Shown here one piece after another: positions 17,427-25,797 of a stretch of 39,922 nucleotides of DNA. Under the pieces are notes generated by a model. It was given only the letters and a program-made list of their open reading frames with translations. It ran no database searches and was not told where the DNA came from. Source of the stretch: Bacillota bacterium (GTDB taxonomy: Bacteria > Bacillota > Limnochordia > Limnochordales > ZCTH02-B6); NCBI GenBank assembly GCA_017656145.1, contig JACDOI010000022.1:1-39922 (forward strand), written 5' to 3'. Both the position numbers and the translations under genes were made by a program. The number at the start of each line of letters is the position of its first letter. Positions within the stretch are counted from its first letter, which is position 1.

Positions 17427-17657
17427 GTGAAGGACCTCCTAGAGTTTGTGGCGCGCCAGTTGGTCAGCGATCCCGATGCGGTTCAGGTGCATGAGGTGGC
17501 CGGCCAGCGTTCCGTCGTGCTGGAGTTGCGGGTGGCGCCTGATGACTTGGGTAAGGTCATCGGCCGGCAAGGCCGGGTGGCGAAGGCCATCCGCGCACTG
17601 ATGAAGGCCGCGGCCGCCCGCGACGGCCGCCTCGTTCACGTGGAGATTATGGACTGA
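17427..17657 (+). CDS. khpA: KH-domain RNA-binding protein KhpA (YlqC)
   Basis: 76-residue single KH-domain protein, the partner of KhpB/Jag in Gram-positive RNA regulation and cell elongation. The KH signature LGKVIGRQGRVAKAIRALM contains the GxxG loop (GRQG). The start is GTG after GGGAGGGTGAG. It sits between rpsP and rimM as in Bacillus; the usual next gene ylqD is absent here. Confidence 0.95.
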   Translation: MKDLLEFVARQLVSDPDAVQVHEVAGQRSVVLELRVAPDDLGKVIGRQGRVAKAIRALMKAAAARDGRLVHVEIMD

Positions 17658-17680
17658 TCGGCGTTCCGGGAGAGCGGGCC

Positions 17681-18196
17681 ATGGAAGGCTTTGTCACCGT
17701 CGGAGAGGTCCTCGCTCCCCACGGCGTCCGGGGAGAAGTGAAAGTGCGGCCTATGACGGACTTTCCCGAACGGTTCGGACGCCTTGAGCGGATCTACGTT
17801 CAGCGGCCTGAGGGCACTGGGCGGGAGGTCCGGGCGGTGGAGCGGGCCCGGCTTCACCGGGGCATCGTGCTGCTCAAGTTGTCGGGCGTCGATGACCGCA
17901 GTGCGGCTGAAACGTTGCGGCGGGCTTTGTTGCAAGTGACCAAGGCGGAGGTGTATCCGCTGCCTCCGGGGCATTATTATGTGTTCCAGATCGAGGGGCT
18001 GGCCGTGTACGACGGGACCGGCCGGCGCCTGGGCGTCGTCCGGGAGGTGTTGCAGACCGGGGCCAATGATGTCTATGTGGTGGCCCGGGAGGATGGCAGG
18101 CCGGACCTGCTGTTGCCAGCGACCCGGGAGGTGATCCGGAAGGTGGACCTGGAGGCCGGCCGGATGGACGTGGAGCTTTTGCCCGGGCTGGAGTGA
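17681..18196 (+). CDS. rimM: 16S rRNA processing protein RimM
   Basis: Ribosome-maturation factor that binds S19 and the 30S head. The N-terminal RimM domain opens [29 protein letters not shown]; the C-terminal PRC-barrel includes [13 protein letters not shown] and [19 protein letters not shown]. At 171 residues it has family length. Its 3' end overlaps the trmD GTG start as GTGA, consistent with the conserved rimM-trmD coupling. Confidence 0.95.
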   Translation: MEGFVTVGEVLAPHGVRGEVKVRPMTDFPERFGRLERIYVQRPEGTGREVRAVERARLHRGIVLLKLSGVDDRSAAETLRRALLQVTKAEVYPLPPGHYYVFQIEGLAVYDGTGRRLGVVREVLQTGANDVYVVAREDGRPDLLLPATREVIRKVDLEAGRMDVELLPGLE

Positions 18197-19023
18197 GGCG
18201 CGTGCGGGTGGATGTTTTAACCCTGTTTCCCGAAATGTTTGCGGGCCCGCTCGATCACAGCATCGTCGGGCGCGCCCGGGAACGGGGACTGCTCGACCTG
18301 CGGATTACCAACATCCGGGACTTCGCCACCGACCGCCACCGGATCGTCGACGACACTCCATACGGGGGCGGCCCCGGCATGGTCATGAAGCCGGAGCCGG
18401 TGTGGCGAGCTCTGGAAGCGGTTCGTCAAGGGCGGAACAGCTACGTCATCCTGATGGACCCCCAGGGCACCCGCTTCACGCAGGCTCGAGCTTGGGAACT
18501 GGCCCGCAAGGAGCATTTGATTTTTTTGTGCGGGCATTACGAAGGTGTGGACGAGCGCGTCAGGCACTGGGTGGACGAGGAATTGTCCATCGGCGACTAC
18601 GTCCTCACCGGCGGGGAACTTCCCGCCATGGTCGTCATCGACGCGATCGCCCGGCTTTTGCCCGGGGCGCTTGGTCAGGCCGCGTCGGCTCAAGAAGATT
18701 CGTTTGAGGGCGGCTTGCTCGACCACCCCCAGTACACCCGGCCCCCGGTGTTTCGCGGCGCCGCGGTGCCGCCGGTGCTGCTCAGCGGCCATCACGAGGA
18801 GATTCGCCGATGGCGCCGGCGGGAGGCGCTGCGGCGGACGCTGATGAAGCGGCCCGACTTGCTGGCCGCTGCCCGGCTCACCGATGAAGATCGCCGGTGG
18901 CTGGCCGAACTGGCCGCGCAGGCATCCCGCGGCGGGGAGGGCGAAGGCCGTTTTGAGGCGCTTCAGCCGGCGCCGGAGGGTGAATCGGGCATCCGGGACG
19001 CCGGCGGTGAATCCTCAGGGTAG
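18193..19023 (+). CDS. trmD: tRNA (guanine-37-N1)-methyltransferase
   Basis: SAM-dependent knotted (SPOUT) methyltransferase that methylates G37 of tRNAs to keep reading frame. Key segments are [54 protein letters not shown] and [27 protein letters not shown] (the knot). GTG 18193 overlaps rimM; GTG 18202 is an equally reasonable start. The C-terminus carries about 35 extra Gly/Glu-rich residues beyond the family core, probably disordered. Confidence 0.95.
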   Translation: MRRVRVDVLTLFPEMFAGPLDHSIVGRARERGLLDLRITNIRDFATDRHRIVDDTPYGGGPGMVMKPEPVWRALEAVRQGRNSYVILMDPQGTRFTQARAWELARKEHLIFLCGHYEGVDERVRHWVDEELSIGDYVLTGGELPAMVVIDAIARLLPGALGQAASAQEDSFEGGLLDHPQYTRPPVFRGAAVPPVLLSGHHEEIRRWRRREALRRTLMKRPDLLAAARLTDEDRRWLAELAAQASRGGEGEGRFEALQPAPEGESGIRDAGGESSG

Positions 19024-19028
19024 GAACG

Positions 19029-19057
19029 TTGTGAGGTTGCGGAGCCCGTGATAGAAT
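19029..19057 (+). promoter_or_regulatory. Sigma-A promoter of rplS, bracketed by a dyad
   Basis: TTGTGA (19029-19034) and TAGAAT (19052-19057) with a 17-base spacer and an extended -10 TG (19049-19050). A perfect 7-base inverted repeat, GAGCCCG (19042-19048) and CGGGCTC (19068-19074), flanks the -10 element and could be an operator or leader structure. Confidence 0.65.
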
Positions 19058-19101
19058 AGTCAAGTCGCGGGCTCGAGGCAAAGAGCGAGGAGTGGTTCGC
19101 G

Positions 19102-19446
19102 GTGGATGTCATTCGGGAATTGGAACAGGAGCAACTGCGCCGGGATATCCCGGAATTTGGGCCCGGGGACACGGTCCGGGTGCATGTGAAAGTGATCGAG
19201 GCCGACCGGGAGCGGATCCAGGTGTTCGAAGGCGTCGTCCTGCGCCGCTCCGGCGGGGGGCTTCGGGAGACGTTCACCGTCCGCAAGGTGTCCCAGGGTG
19301 TAGGGGTAGAGCGGACGTTCCCGCTGCACTCGCCGCGGATCGACAAAATCGAGGTCGTTCGCCGCGGGCGAGTGCGCCGGGCACGCCTGTACTACCTGCG
19401 GGACCGGATCGGAAAGGCCGCCCGGGTTCGAGAGCGGCGCGCGTAG
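19102..19446 (+). CDS. rplS: Ribosomal protein L19
   Basis: Large-subunit protein bL19, at the 30S/50S interface. [30 protein letters not shown] and the C-terminal [13 protein letters not shown] are diagnostic; 114 residues. The start is GTG after GAGGAG with about 9 bases. A separate promoter lies just upstream, so it can be transcribed independently of trmD. L19 genes of low-GC Gram-positives carry a structured leader; the short repeats here may serve the same purpose. Confidence 0.97.
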   Translation: MDVIRELEQEQLRRDIPEFGPGDTVRVHVKVIEADRERIQVFEGVVLRRSGGGLRETFTVRKVSQGVGVERTFPLHSPRIDKIEVVRRGRVRRARLYYLRDRIGKAARVRERRA

Positions 19447-19464
19447 CAGGGCCGGGCCGCGGGG

Positions 19465-20031
19465 ATGGACCGCAGCGGGGAGGTGCCGGCGGTCAAGTCG
19501 GCGCTCAGGGAGTACTTCGAGGCCATCGTCGTGGCCGTCGTCCTGGCCGCGTTCATCATCACGTTCGTCGCCCAGTCGTACGTGGTGTTGGGAAGTTCCA
19601 TGGAACCGACCCTCACCGATGGGCAACGGCTTCTTGTCGACAAGCTCACTTATCGGTTCCGACCTCCTCGCCGGGGGGAGATCATTGTGTTCAACTACCC
19701 GGCGGACCCAACCCGCAAGTTTATCAAGCGGGTCGTAGGCGTTCCGGGCGATACGGTGCTGATTGCGGGTCATCGCCTCATCTTGAACGGTCGGCCGGTG
19801 GCGGAGCCGTACGTGAAGGATACAATGTACGGGACCTTTGGGCCGGTGACGGTGCCCGAAGGCCACGTCTTCGTGTTGGGGGACAACCGCAACCATTCCG
19901 ACGACAGCCGCTATCCCGACGTAGGACCTGTTCCATACGGGCTCATCGTCGGCCTGGCTCGCATCACCTACTGGCCCCCGGGCCGGATGGGGCTTGTGCG
20001 TGTCGCGGAAACGCTGGCCGCGATGCCGTAG
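19465..20031 (+). CDS. lepB: Type I signal peptidase
   Basis: Membrane-anchored serine protease that removes signal peptides of secreted proteins. One transmembrane helix spans about residues 18-38. Catalytic Ser45 is in LGSSMEPTL and the general-base Lys88 in RKFIKRVVGVPGD, followed by FVLGDNRNHSDDSR (boxes C-E). At 188 residues with a single anchor it is the Gram-positive form. Box order and spacing are normal. The ATG start has a poor ribosome site; GTG 19483 is an alternative. Its insertion between rplS and rbgA is common in several clostridial lineages. Confidence 0.95.
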   Translation: MDRSGEVPAVKSALREYFEAIVVAVVLAAFIITFVAQSYVVLGSSMEPTLTDGQRLLVDKLTYRFRPPRRGEIIVFNYPADPTRKFIKRVVGVPGDTVLIAGHRLILNGRPVAEPYVKDTMYGTFGPVTVPEGHVFVLGDNRNHSDDSRYPDVGPVPYGLIVGLARITYWPPGRMGLVRVAETLAAMP

Positions 20032-20101
20032 CCCGCGCCGGTCCCGCTGTTTCCCGGCCGGCGCGGGACTCGGGGTGGCGAGCCGAATGCAGGGATCGCC
20101 G

Positions 20102-20959
20102 ATGTTCGAGTTGCACTGGTATCCCGGGCACATGGCCCAGGCAGTCCGGACGACGCGGGAGCTCATGCGGCTGGCCGATGCCGTGCTGGAGGTGGCCGAC
20201 GCCCGCATCCCCTTCACAAGCCGCCATCCGAACCTGCCTGCATCCGGACGCCCCATTGTCCGGGTGCTTTTGCTCTCCCGGGCCGATTTGGCCGAACCCG
20301 GGGTCACCCGCGCGTGGATCCGGCGTTTCCGCCGGGAGGGTCTTGTGGCCCTGGCGGCGGATTTGCGACGCGATGATTGGACCGCGCAAGCCCGGAAGCT
20401 GCTTTCGGCATCGGTCAACCGCGCGCGACCTTGGGCGGCCCGCCAGGAAATCCGCGTTGTCGTGGTTGGACTGCCCAACGTGGGCAAGTCGACGGCCATC
20501 AACAGGCTGATCGGAAAGGCAAAGGCCCGCACTGGCGGCCGGCCCGGCGTCACCCGCCGGCCCGGATGGATCTCGGCAGGTGGCCGCCTGTTGTTTCTGG
20601 ACACTCCAGGGGTGCTGTGGCCCCAGATCACGCGAGGAAAACCCGCGCTGTATCTGGCCGCAACCGGATGCGTGCCAGATGAGGTCTTCGACGTTCAGGC
20701 CGCGGGTCGGGCCCTTTGGGAAGAGCTTGCGGCCCGGTTTCCGGAACGGCTGAAAGCGCGGTATGGCCTGTGGGATGAGGCGGGCGGCGAGCGGGGACTG
20801 GAAGTCGTCGCACGGCGCACCGGTTGTCTTGGCCGGTACGGCGAACCCGATGAGGCCCGAGCGGCGGCGATACTGCTGAACGACTTTCGAACAGGCCGCC
20901 TGGGGCCCTTCAGCCTGGAGCGGCCGCCAAAAGAGCAGCCATCCACGGAGGGCGGATAG
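20102..20959 (+). CDS. rbgA: Ribosome-assembly GTPase RbgA (YlqF), degenerate G4
   Basis: Circularly permuted GTPase for late 50S assembly. The start fits the family: MFELHWYPGHMAQAVR; ATG 20102 follows AGGGAT. G1 is GLPNVGKSTAINRL and G3 LDTPGVLWP, with RPGVTRRPGW as the G2-type segment; the C-terminal domain ends with FRTGRLGPFSLERPP. The G4 motif, usually NKAD in this family, reads SRAD (LLLSRADLAEP), which should weaken guanine recognition. It is 285 residues long. It lies between lepB and rnhB, with only 3 bases before rnhB. Confidence 0.93.
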   Translation: MFELHWYPGHMAQAVRTTRELMRLADAVLEVADARIPFTSRHPNLPASGRPIVRVLLLSRADLAEPGVTRAWIRRFRREGLVALAADLRRDDWTAQARKLLSASVNRARPWAARQEIRVVVVGLPNVGKSTAINRLIGKAKARTGGRPGVTRRPGWISAGGRLLFLDTPGVLWPQITRGKPALYLAATGCVPDEVFDVQAAGRALWEELAARFPERLKARYGLWDEAGGERGLEVVARRTGCLGRYGEPDEARAAAILLNDFRTGRLGPFSLERPPKEQPSTEGG

Positions 20960-20962
20960 CCG

Positions 20963-21565
20963 GTGGAAGTCATGTCGGCCAGGTTGGCCCGGCGCGTCAT
21001 CGCTGGCGTCGACGAGGCAGGACGGGGACCCCTGGCGGGTCCGGTGGTGGCCGCTGCGGTCATCCTGGGCTCCCAAGTCCCAGACGGGTTGGCTGATTCC
21101 AAGCAGTTGTCCCCGTCCCGGCGGGAGCGCGCGTTTTGCGCGATTGTCGAGACAGCGGCGGCGATCGCGGTGCGGGCCGTGTCCCCGCGGCGAATCGATG
21201 CGGTCAACGTGCTGCAGGCGAGCCTGTCGGCCATGCGCGAGGCGGTGCTGGCGCTGCCGGTGTTTCCGGACGAAGTGTGGATCGACGGGCCCTGGCGGGT
21301 GCCCGGCCTTCCGGGCTTGCAGCGGGCCGTCGTGGGCGGGGACCGGACATGTCCGGCCATCGCGGCCGCGAGCATCGTCGCCAAGGTGATCCGGGATCGG
21401 ATGATGCGGATGTGGGACCGGGTGTATCCCGGCTACGGCTTCGGCCAACACAAGGGATATCCCACCCGGGCGCATGTGGACGCACTGCAGCGGATGGGGC
21501 CGTGCCCCATCCATCGCCGGACGTTTTCGCCGGTTGTTGCATGTCAAACGCGCAGGATTTCGTAA
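20963..21565 (+). CDS. rnhB: Ribonuclease HII
   Basis: Removes ribonucleotides from DNA and RNA primers. The DEDD metal site is recognisable: Asp17-Glu18 in GVDEAGRGPLAGPVVAAAVIL, Asp in VWIDGP, and Asp in AASIVAKVIRDRMM. The YGFGQHKGYPTRAH motif is diagnostic. It is 200 residues long. GTG 20963 follows GGAGGGCGG; an in-frame ATG at 20972 is an alternative. Confidence 0.95.
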   Translation: MEVMSARLARRVIAGVDEAGRGPLAGPVVAAAVILGSQVPDGLADSKQLSPSRRERAFCAIVETAAAIAVRAVSPRRIDAVNVLQASLSAMREAVLALPVFPDEVWIDGPWRVPGLPGLQRAVVGGDRTCPAIAAASIVAKVIRDRMMRMWDRVYPGYGFGQHKGYPTRAHVDALQRMGPCPIHRRTFSPVVACQTRRIS

Positions 21566-21609
21566 GATGGTTTGCAGGAGGAAATCGACAACAGGTTAAA
21601 TGTTTACAC

Positions 21610-22683
21610 ATGCGCTTTATGCCCATCGGCCGAGCCCGTCCCGGCGAGCGGGTGGCCCGGACCGTGTACGCGAGCGACGGTGCCGTCCTTCTTCGGGCCG
21701 GTACGACGTTGACCGGGGTAGTCATTCGGCGGCTGGCCGACCTCGGTTTTCCTGGCGTCTACGTTCTGGACCCCGGCGAGGAAGACTGGCACACGCCCGA
21801 GTTGGTCTCGGATGCGACCCGGGCTGCGGCCATGGCCCGCCTTTGGCACGCGTTTCGCGATCTGCAAAGCGAGCGCCGGTTGGACGTGGCAGCCCTTTAC
21901 GACTCCGTCGATAACATAATGGAAGAGATCCTCTCAGAGCCGCGGGTCGTCGTCAATCTGGCAGACTTGCGCAGCCACGACAGCTACACGTTTGGCCATT
22001 CAGTGGACGTGGCTGTTCTGTGCATGTCCGTTGGGCGGGCCCTGGGACTGAACCGGCCCGCCCTGCGGGAGATCGGCCTGGGCGCCTTGTTGCACGATGT
22101 GGGGAAGATCGGAATCCCACAGCACATTTTGTCCAAACCCGGGCCGCTGACGACTGAAGAGTGGGCTGTCGTGCGAGAACACCCGCGCCTTGGGTTTGAA
22201 ATCTTGCGCCGGTACTACGAGATTCCGGTTCCAGCGGCCCACATCGCCCTCCAGCACCACGAGCGGCTGGACGGCAGCGGCTATCCGCGGGGACTGCACG
22301 ACGGGGAAATTCATCCGTACGCCCGCATCGCCGCCGTGGCTGACACCTACGACGCGATGCGCTCCACCCGGGTGTATCGACCGGGGCGTCCCAGCCATGA
22401 AGTGCTGGACTTTATCAGCCGGCACCGGGGCGTGCTGTTCGCTCCGGAGGTCGTAGACTGCCTGTTGCAGCAGGTAGCCCCGTATCCGGTCGGAACCAGC
22501 GTTCGCTTAAACAGCGGTGAGGTGGGCGTCGTCGCGTGGGTGCGCCAGGATCGGCCCGATCGCCCGGTGGTCCGCGTCACCGCTGACGAACGGGGTCGCC
22601 GGCCGGACAAGCCGGTTTACCGCGATTTGAGCGCTGAAGAGCGGTTGGCCATTCAGGAGGTGCTGGACGCGATCGAGGAATGA
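21610..22683 (+). CDS. HD-GYP domain protein, probable c-di-GMP phosphodiesterase
   Basis: 357-residue cytoplasmic protein. The N-terminal 110 residues resemble the DUF3391-like or unassigned lead of many HD-GYP proteins (RPGERVARTVYASDGAVLLRAGTTLT). The HD-GYP domain has HSVDVAVL, GLGALLHDVGKIGIP (His162-Asp163), HIALQHHERLDGSGYPRGL (Gly224-Tyr225-Pro226) and ARIAAVADTYDAM. All metal and GYP residues are intact, so hydrolysis of cyclic di-GMP is likely. There is no receiver or membrane domain. The strongest ribosome site (AGGAGGA, 21577-21583) is 26 bases before this ATG, so the start is uncertain; ATG 21541 overlapping rnhB is the alternative. Cyclic di-GMP control would fit the flagellar operon nearby. 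Confidence 0.88.
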   Translation: MRFMPIGRARPGERVARTVYASDGAVLLRAGTTLTGVVIRRLADLGFPGVYVLDPGEEDWHTPELVSDATRAAAMARLWHAFRDLQSERRLDVAALYDSVDNIMEEILSEPRVVVNLADLRSHDSYTFGHSVDVAVLCMSVGRALGLNRPALREIGLGALLHDVGKIGIPQHILSKPGPLTTEEWAVVREHPRLGFEILRRYYEIPVPAAHIALQHHERLDGSGYPRGLHDGEIHPYARIAAVADTYDAMRSTRVYRPGRPSHEVLDFISRHRGVLFAPEVVDCLLQQVAPYPVGTSVRLNSGEVGVVAWVRQDRPDRPVVRVTADERGRRPDKPVYRDLSAEERLAIQEVLDAIEE

Positions 22684-23063
22684 GGGATGCCGGAAAGCCC
22701 GTCCCTCGTTCCCGCCGGGGCAAGGCGGCTGAAGAGGCGGCCGTCCGGCGGCTTCAGGACATGGGCTACCAGATCTTGACCCGGAACTTTCGCGGCCGGC
22801 GGGGCGAGATCGACGTAGTGGCTCGGGACGGCTGCTGCATCGCTTTCGTTGAGGTAAAGGCCCGTCGTTGGGTTGACGATTCTATGGCTGCCGTCGATTG
22901 GCGCAAGCGGCGGCGGCTGGTCGGGGCCGCCCTGGAGTATCTGGCCATCCGGCGGCTTTCGGGGGTTCGGGTTCGGTTTGACGTCGTTGCTGTTGGCCTT
23001 GACAAGAACGGCGCGCCGGATGAAATTGTTGTCCTGAAAGACGCGTTCGGAGCGAAAGAGTAG
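22680..23063 (+). CDS. yraN: UPF0102 (YraN) family endonuclease-like protein
   Basis: Small protein with the PD-(D/E)xK nuclease-like core: GKAAEEAAVRRLQDMGYQILTRNFRGRRGEIDVVARDG then FVEVKARRW (the GEID ... EVK residues of the fold). It is 127 residues long, normal for the family. The function is not settled; its constant association with rnhB, comM and dprA suggests DNA processing. The ATG overlaps the HD-GYP stop codon. Confidence 0.93.
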   Translation: MRDAGKPVPRSRRGKAAEEAAVRRLQDMGYQILTRNFRGRRGEIDVVARDGCCIAFVEVKARRWVDDSMAAVDWRKRRRLVGAALEYLAIRRLSGVRVRFDVVAVGLDKNGAPDEIVVLKDAFGAKE

Positions 23064-23197
23064 CAGCGAGGCCGGTGCATCGGCAGCCCGGGTGCATCGT
23101 CCGTCGGGAAGGAACCGGGCCGCTGGCGAAGAACATCTATGATCTAGAATCGAGAGGACACCGGTCACTGCCCGAAAGGGGCGGTGGAGGTGTCTTT

Positions 23198-24778
23198 TTG
23201 TTCGCGCGGGTGTGGAGCGGCACCGTCTACGGCGTAGACGGTCACTTGGTCCAGGTCGAAGTCGACATCAGCCGGGGGCTGCCGCTGTTCGAGATCGTCG
23301 GGTTGCCGAGTGCTCTGGTCCGCGAAAGCCGTGACAGGGTTCGCACCGCCATCCGCAACTCAGGACTTCCGTTTCCCACCGGGCGCATCGTGGTCAATCT
23401 CGCCCCCGCGGATTTGCCCAAGGCGGGTCCCGCGTGCGATCTTGCCATCGCGCTGGGCGTGCTCGCGGCCGGCGGGCAAGTCCCCGCTGAGCGGGCGGCA
23501 AGCCTGTGCGCGGTCGGCGAGCTCTCTCTAGACGGCGCGGTGCGGTGGGTTCCCGGGGTCCTTTCCATCGCCCTGGCGGCCGCAGGGCGCGGGATCCGGC
23601 TTGCGGTCCCCGCCGCGGCCTTTTCTGAGGCGGCGCTGGTGCCCGGATTGGACGTCATCCCGGTCCGGTCGCTGGCAGAGGCGGTCGCGTGGTTGCAAGG
23701 TGGCGAGCGTCCTCGTTCCCCCGGAGCTTCGGAGACCGGCTGCCCACGTTCGGCACGGTCGCCCGGTGAGGAAGGCGACCTGGCCGACGTGTCGGGCCAA
23801 TTTCTGGCCAAGCGCGCGCTCGAAGTCGCCGCGGCCGGCGGCCACAATCTGCTGTTCACCGGCCCGCCGGGCGTGGGCAAGACGATGCTGGCCCGGCGCA
23901 TGCCGGGCATACTCCCGCCCCTTGGCGATGCAGAGTATTTGGAAGTATGCCGCGTCTACAGCATCGCCGGCCTGTTGGATGACGACCCGGTGCGGGCCGG
24001 ACGGCGGCCGTTTCGCGCACCGCACCACACTTCGAGCCGGGCCGGGCTTCTCGGCAGCGCCCGGGGGATTCCCGGGGAGGTGTCCCTGGCCCACCATGGG
24101 GTGCTATTCCTGGACGAGCTCAACGAGTTTTCCCGCCCGGTCTTGGAGGCCCTCCGGCAGCCGCTGGAGGACGGGATAGTGGTCATCGCCCGCTGGCCGC
24201 GCCCGTTGCGGTTTCCTGCCCGGTTCGCGCTGGTGGCGGCGGCCAACCCGTGTCCCTGCGGATACCTCGGGGACGCCCGTCGGGAGTGCCGGTGCAGCGA
24301 AGCCGCGGTTCAGGCTTACAGGCGGAAGTTGTCGGGTCCTATGGCCGACCGGATCGACCTGCACGTCGAGATGACCGTCCCTACCTGGACCGAGCTGCGG
24401 GGTCGAGGAGGAAGTCCGACGTCCGCGGAGGTTCGGGACCGGGTGGCCCGGGCCCGGGAGATCCAGGCGCGGCGGTTTTGCGGGCTTGCGGTTCAAGTCA
24501 ACGGCCGGATGGACGCGGCTTTGGTGCAGCGGTTCTGCCAGCTGGACGAAAAAGGCGAGCAACTGTTGCGCGCGGCCCTGCAGCAGGGGGTGGTCAGCGC
24601 CCGGGGCAGCGCGCGGGTGTTGCGGGTCGCCCGCACCATCGCCGATCTTGCCGGCTGTCCCCGCATACAGGCGGAGCACGTCGGTGAGGCGCTGGCGTTC
24701 CGGGCGGCGATCGCCGGCGCATCGGGGGCGGGCCGGGGTCATATGCATTCGGTAGGCGCTGGAGGTGGTTTGCAGTGA
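23198..24778 (+). CDS. comM: ComM / YifB family AAA+ ATPase (Mg-chelatase-like)
   Basis: 526-residue protein. The N-terminal Lon-like domain (FARVWSGTVYGVDGHLVQVEVDISRGLPLFEIVGLP) is followed by an AAA+ module with Walker A GPPGVGKTMLARRMPGILP near residue 222, the FRAPHHTSSRAGLLG segment, Walker B GVLFLDELNEFSRPVLEALRQPLEDG and AANPCPCGYLGD with C-x-C-type cysteines. In Vibrio, ComM is a branch-migration helicase that promotes integration of transformed DNA. TTG 23198 follows GGTGGAGGTG; the frame extends upstream without similarity. It lies between yraN and dprA-side genes, the common context, and overlaps the next gene as GTGA. Confidence 0.94.
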   Translation: MFARVWSGTVYGVDGHLVQVEVDISRGLPLFEIVGLPSALVRESRDRVRTAIRNSGLPFPTGRIVVNLAPADLPKAGPACDLAIALGVLAAGGQVPAERAASLCAVGELSLDGAVRWVPGVLSIALAAAGRGIRLAVPAAAFSEAALVPGLDVIPVRSLAEAVAWLQGGERPRSPGASETGCPRSARSPGEEGDLADVSGQFLAKRALEVAAAGGHNLLFTGPPGVGKTMLARRMPGILPPLGDAEYLEVCRVYSIAGLLDDDPVRAGRRPFRAPHHTSSRAGLLGSARGIPGEVSLAHHGVLFLDELNEFSRPVLEALRQPLEDGIVVIARWPRPLRFPARFALVAAANPCPCGYLGDARRECRCSEAAVQAYRRKLSGPMADRIDLHVEMTVPTWTELRGRGGSPTSAEVRDRVARAREIQARRFCGLAVQVNGRMDAALVQRFCQLDEKGEQLLRAALQQGVVSARGSARVLRVARTIADLAGCPRIQAEHVGEALAFRAAIAGASGAGRGHMHSVGAGGGLQ

Positions 24779-25719
24779 ACAGGTCGGCCGGACGGGCATG
24801 CCTGGAACTGCTTGTCGCCGTTGCGCTGGTCGCGGTCGTTTGCGGCAACGCCCTTGGCCAGTCCCCCCGGTCCCCGGTATGCGAGCTGGCACCGGTGTTG
24901 CGCCTGACCGAACCGCCCATGACGGGCAACGCCGTATGGGAGCTGAAGGTCCGCTTGCGGCAGCTCGGGTTTGATCCGGGCGACCCGGACAACGAACGGT
25001 ACGACCGGTTGACGGCCGCGGCCGTGCGGCAGTTTCAAGAAAGCCGGGGGTTGGTCCCCGACGGCGTCGTAGGCCCCCGCACGTGGGACGCGCTGGCGGA
25101 AGACAGCGTCGTGGCGACTTCATCTGCTCGCTCGCCGCGTCCTGAGGGGGAAATCTCCCTCCTGATCGATAGCGAAAAGTTGACGCTGACGGTGCTGGTG
25201 GACGGCCAGCCGTACAAAACGTACCCGGTTGCCGTCGGCCGCCCCAAGGAGTCGACGCTCACCCCGGTGGGGGAGTGGCGGATCATCCACAAGGCCGTCA
25301 ATTGGGGCGGCGGATTCGGGACCCGATGGCTCGGCCTCAATGTGCCTTGGGGCATCTACGGCATTCATGGCACCAACAAACCCTACTCCATCGGCACCCG
25401 GGCCAGCGCGGGCTGCATCCGAATGTTCAACCGGGACGTCGAAGAGCTGTACGAATGGGTTTCGGTGGGAACCCGGGTCAAGATCGTGGGCGTCAAGCCG
25501 TCTGTGTCATTCGGGCGCAGGTTGCGGCAGGGCGTGTCGGGCAAGGACGTCGTGGAGGTCCAGCTGCGCCTCAACGAAATGGGGTTCTCCGCGGGCGACG
25601 CGGACGGCCGGTTTGGGCCCAATACCCGGGCGGCCGTGGAGCGGTTGCAGCGCACCTTCGGCCTTCCAGTGGACGGAGAAGTTTGGACCGACGTCTACTA
25701 CATTCTGGGACTTCAGTAG
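24775..25719 (+). CDS. Secreted L,D-transpeptidase with two peptidoglycan-binding domains
   Basis: 314 residues. It begins with a signal peptide (hydrophobic LELLVAVALVAVVCGNALG). A first PG_binding_1 domain covers about 48-108 (AVWELKVRLRQLGFDPGD ... LTAAAVRQFQ). The YkuD catalytic domain at about 125-240 contains YGIHGTNKPYSIGTRASAGCIRM, the HxT...SxGCIRM active site with Cys nucleophile. A second PG_binding_1 domain covers about 250-312 (KDVVEVQLRLNEMGFSAGDADGRFGPNTRAAVERLQ). It makes 3-3 peptidoglycan cross-links or acts on spore or cell-wall peptides. GTG overlaps the comM stop, suggesting co-translation with a DNA-uptake gene. Members in Bacillus (YkuD) are sporulation-linked. Confidence 0.93.
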   Translation: MNRSAGRACLELLVAVALVAVVCGNALGQSPRSPVCELAPVLRLTEPPMTGNAVWELKVRLRQLGFDPGDPDNERYDRLTAAAVRQFQESRGLVPDGVVGPRTWDALAEDSVVATSSARSPRPEGEISLLIDSEKLTLTVLVDGQPYKTYPVAVGRPKESTLTPVGEWRIIHKAVNWGGGFGTRWLGLNVPWGIYGIHGTNKPYSIGTRASAGCIRMFNRDVEELYEWVSVGTRVKIVGVKPSVSFGRRLRQGVSGKDVVEVQLRLNEMGFSAGDADGRFGPNTRAAVERLQRTFGLPVDGEVWTDVYYILGLQ

Positions 25720-25797
25720 GCCGGCGGTTGGGATAAGAGGGGAGCCCGGGCGGGATGCTACTCGAAAGACGCCGTGCTGACGAGAGGAGACGCCTTG

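Noticed and set aside
23115-23150. Possible -10 hexamers TATGAT and TAGAAT before comM
   Set aside because: No acceptable -35 hexamer lies 16-18 bases upstream of either, so a promoter was not called.
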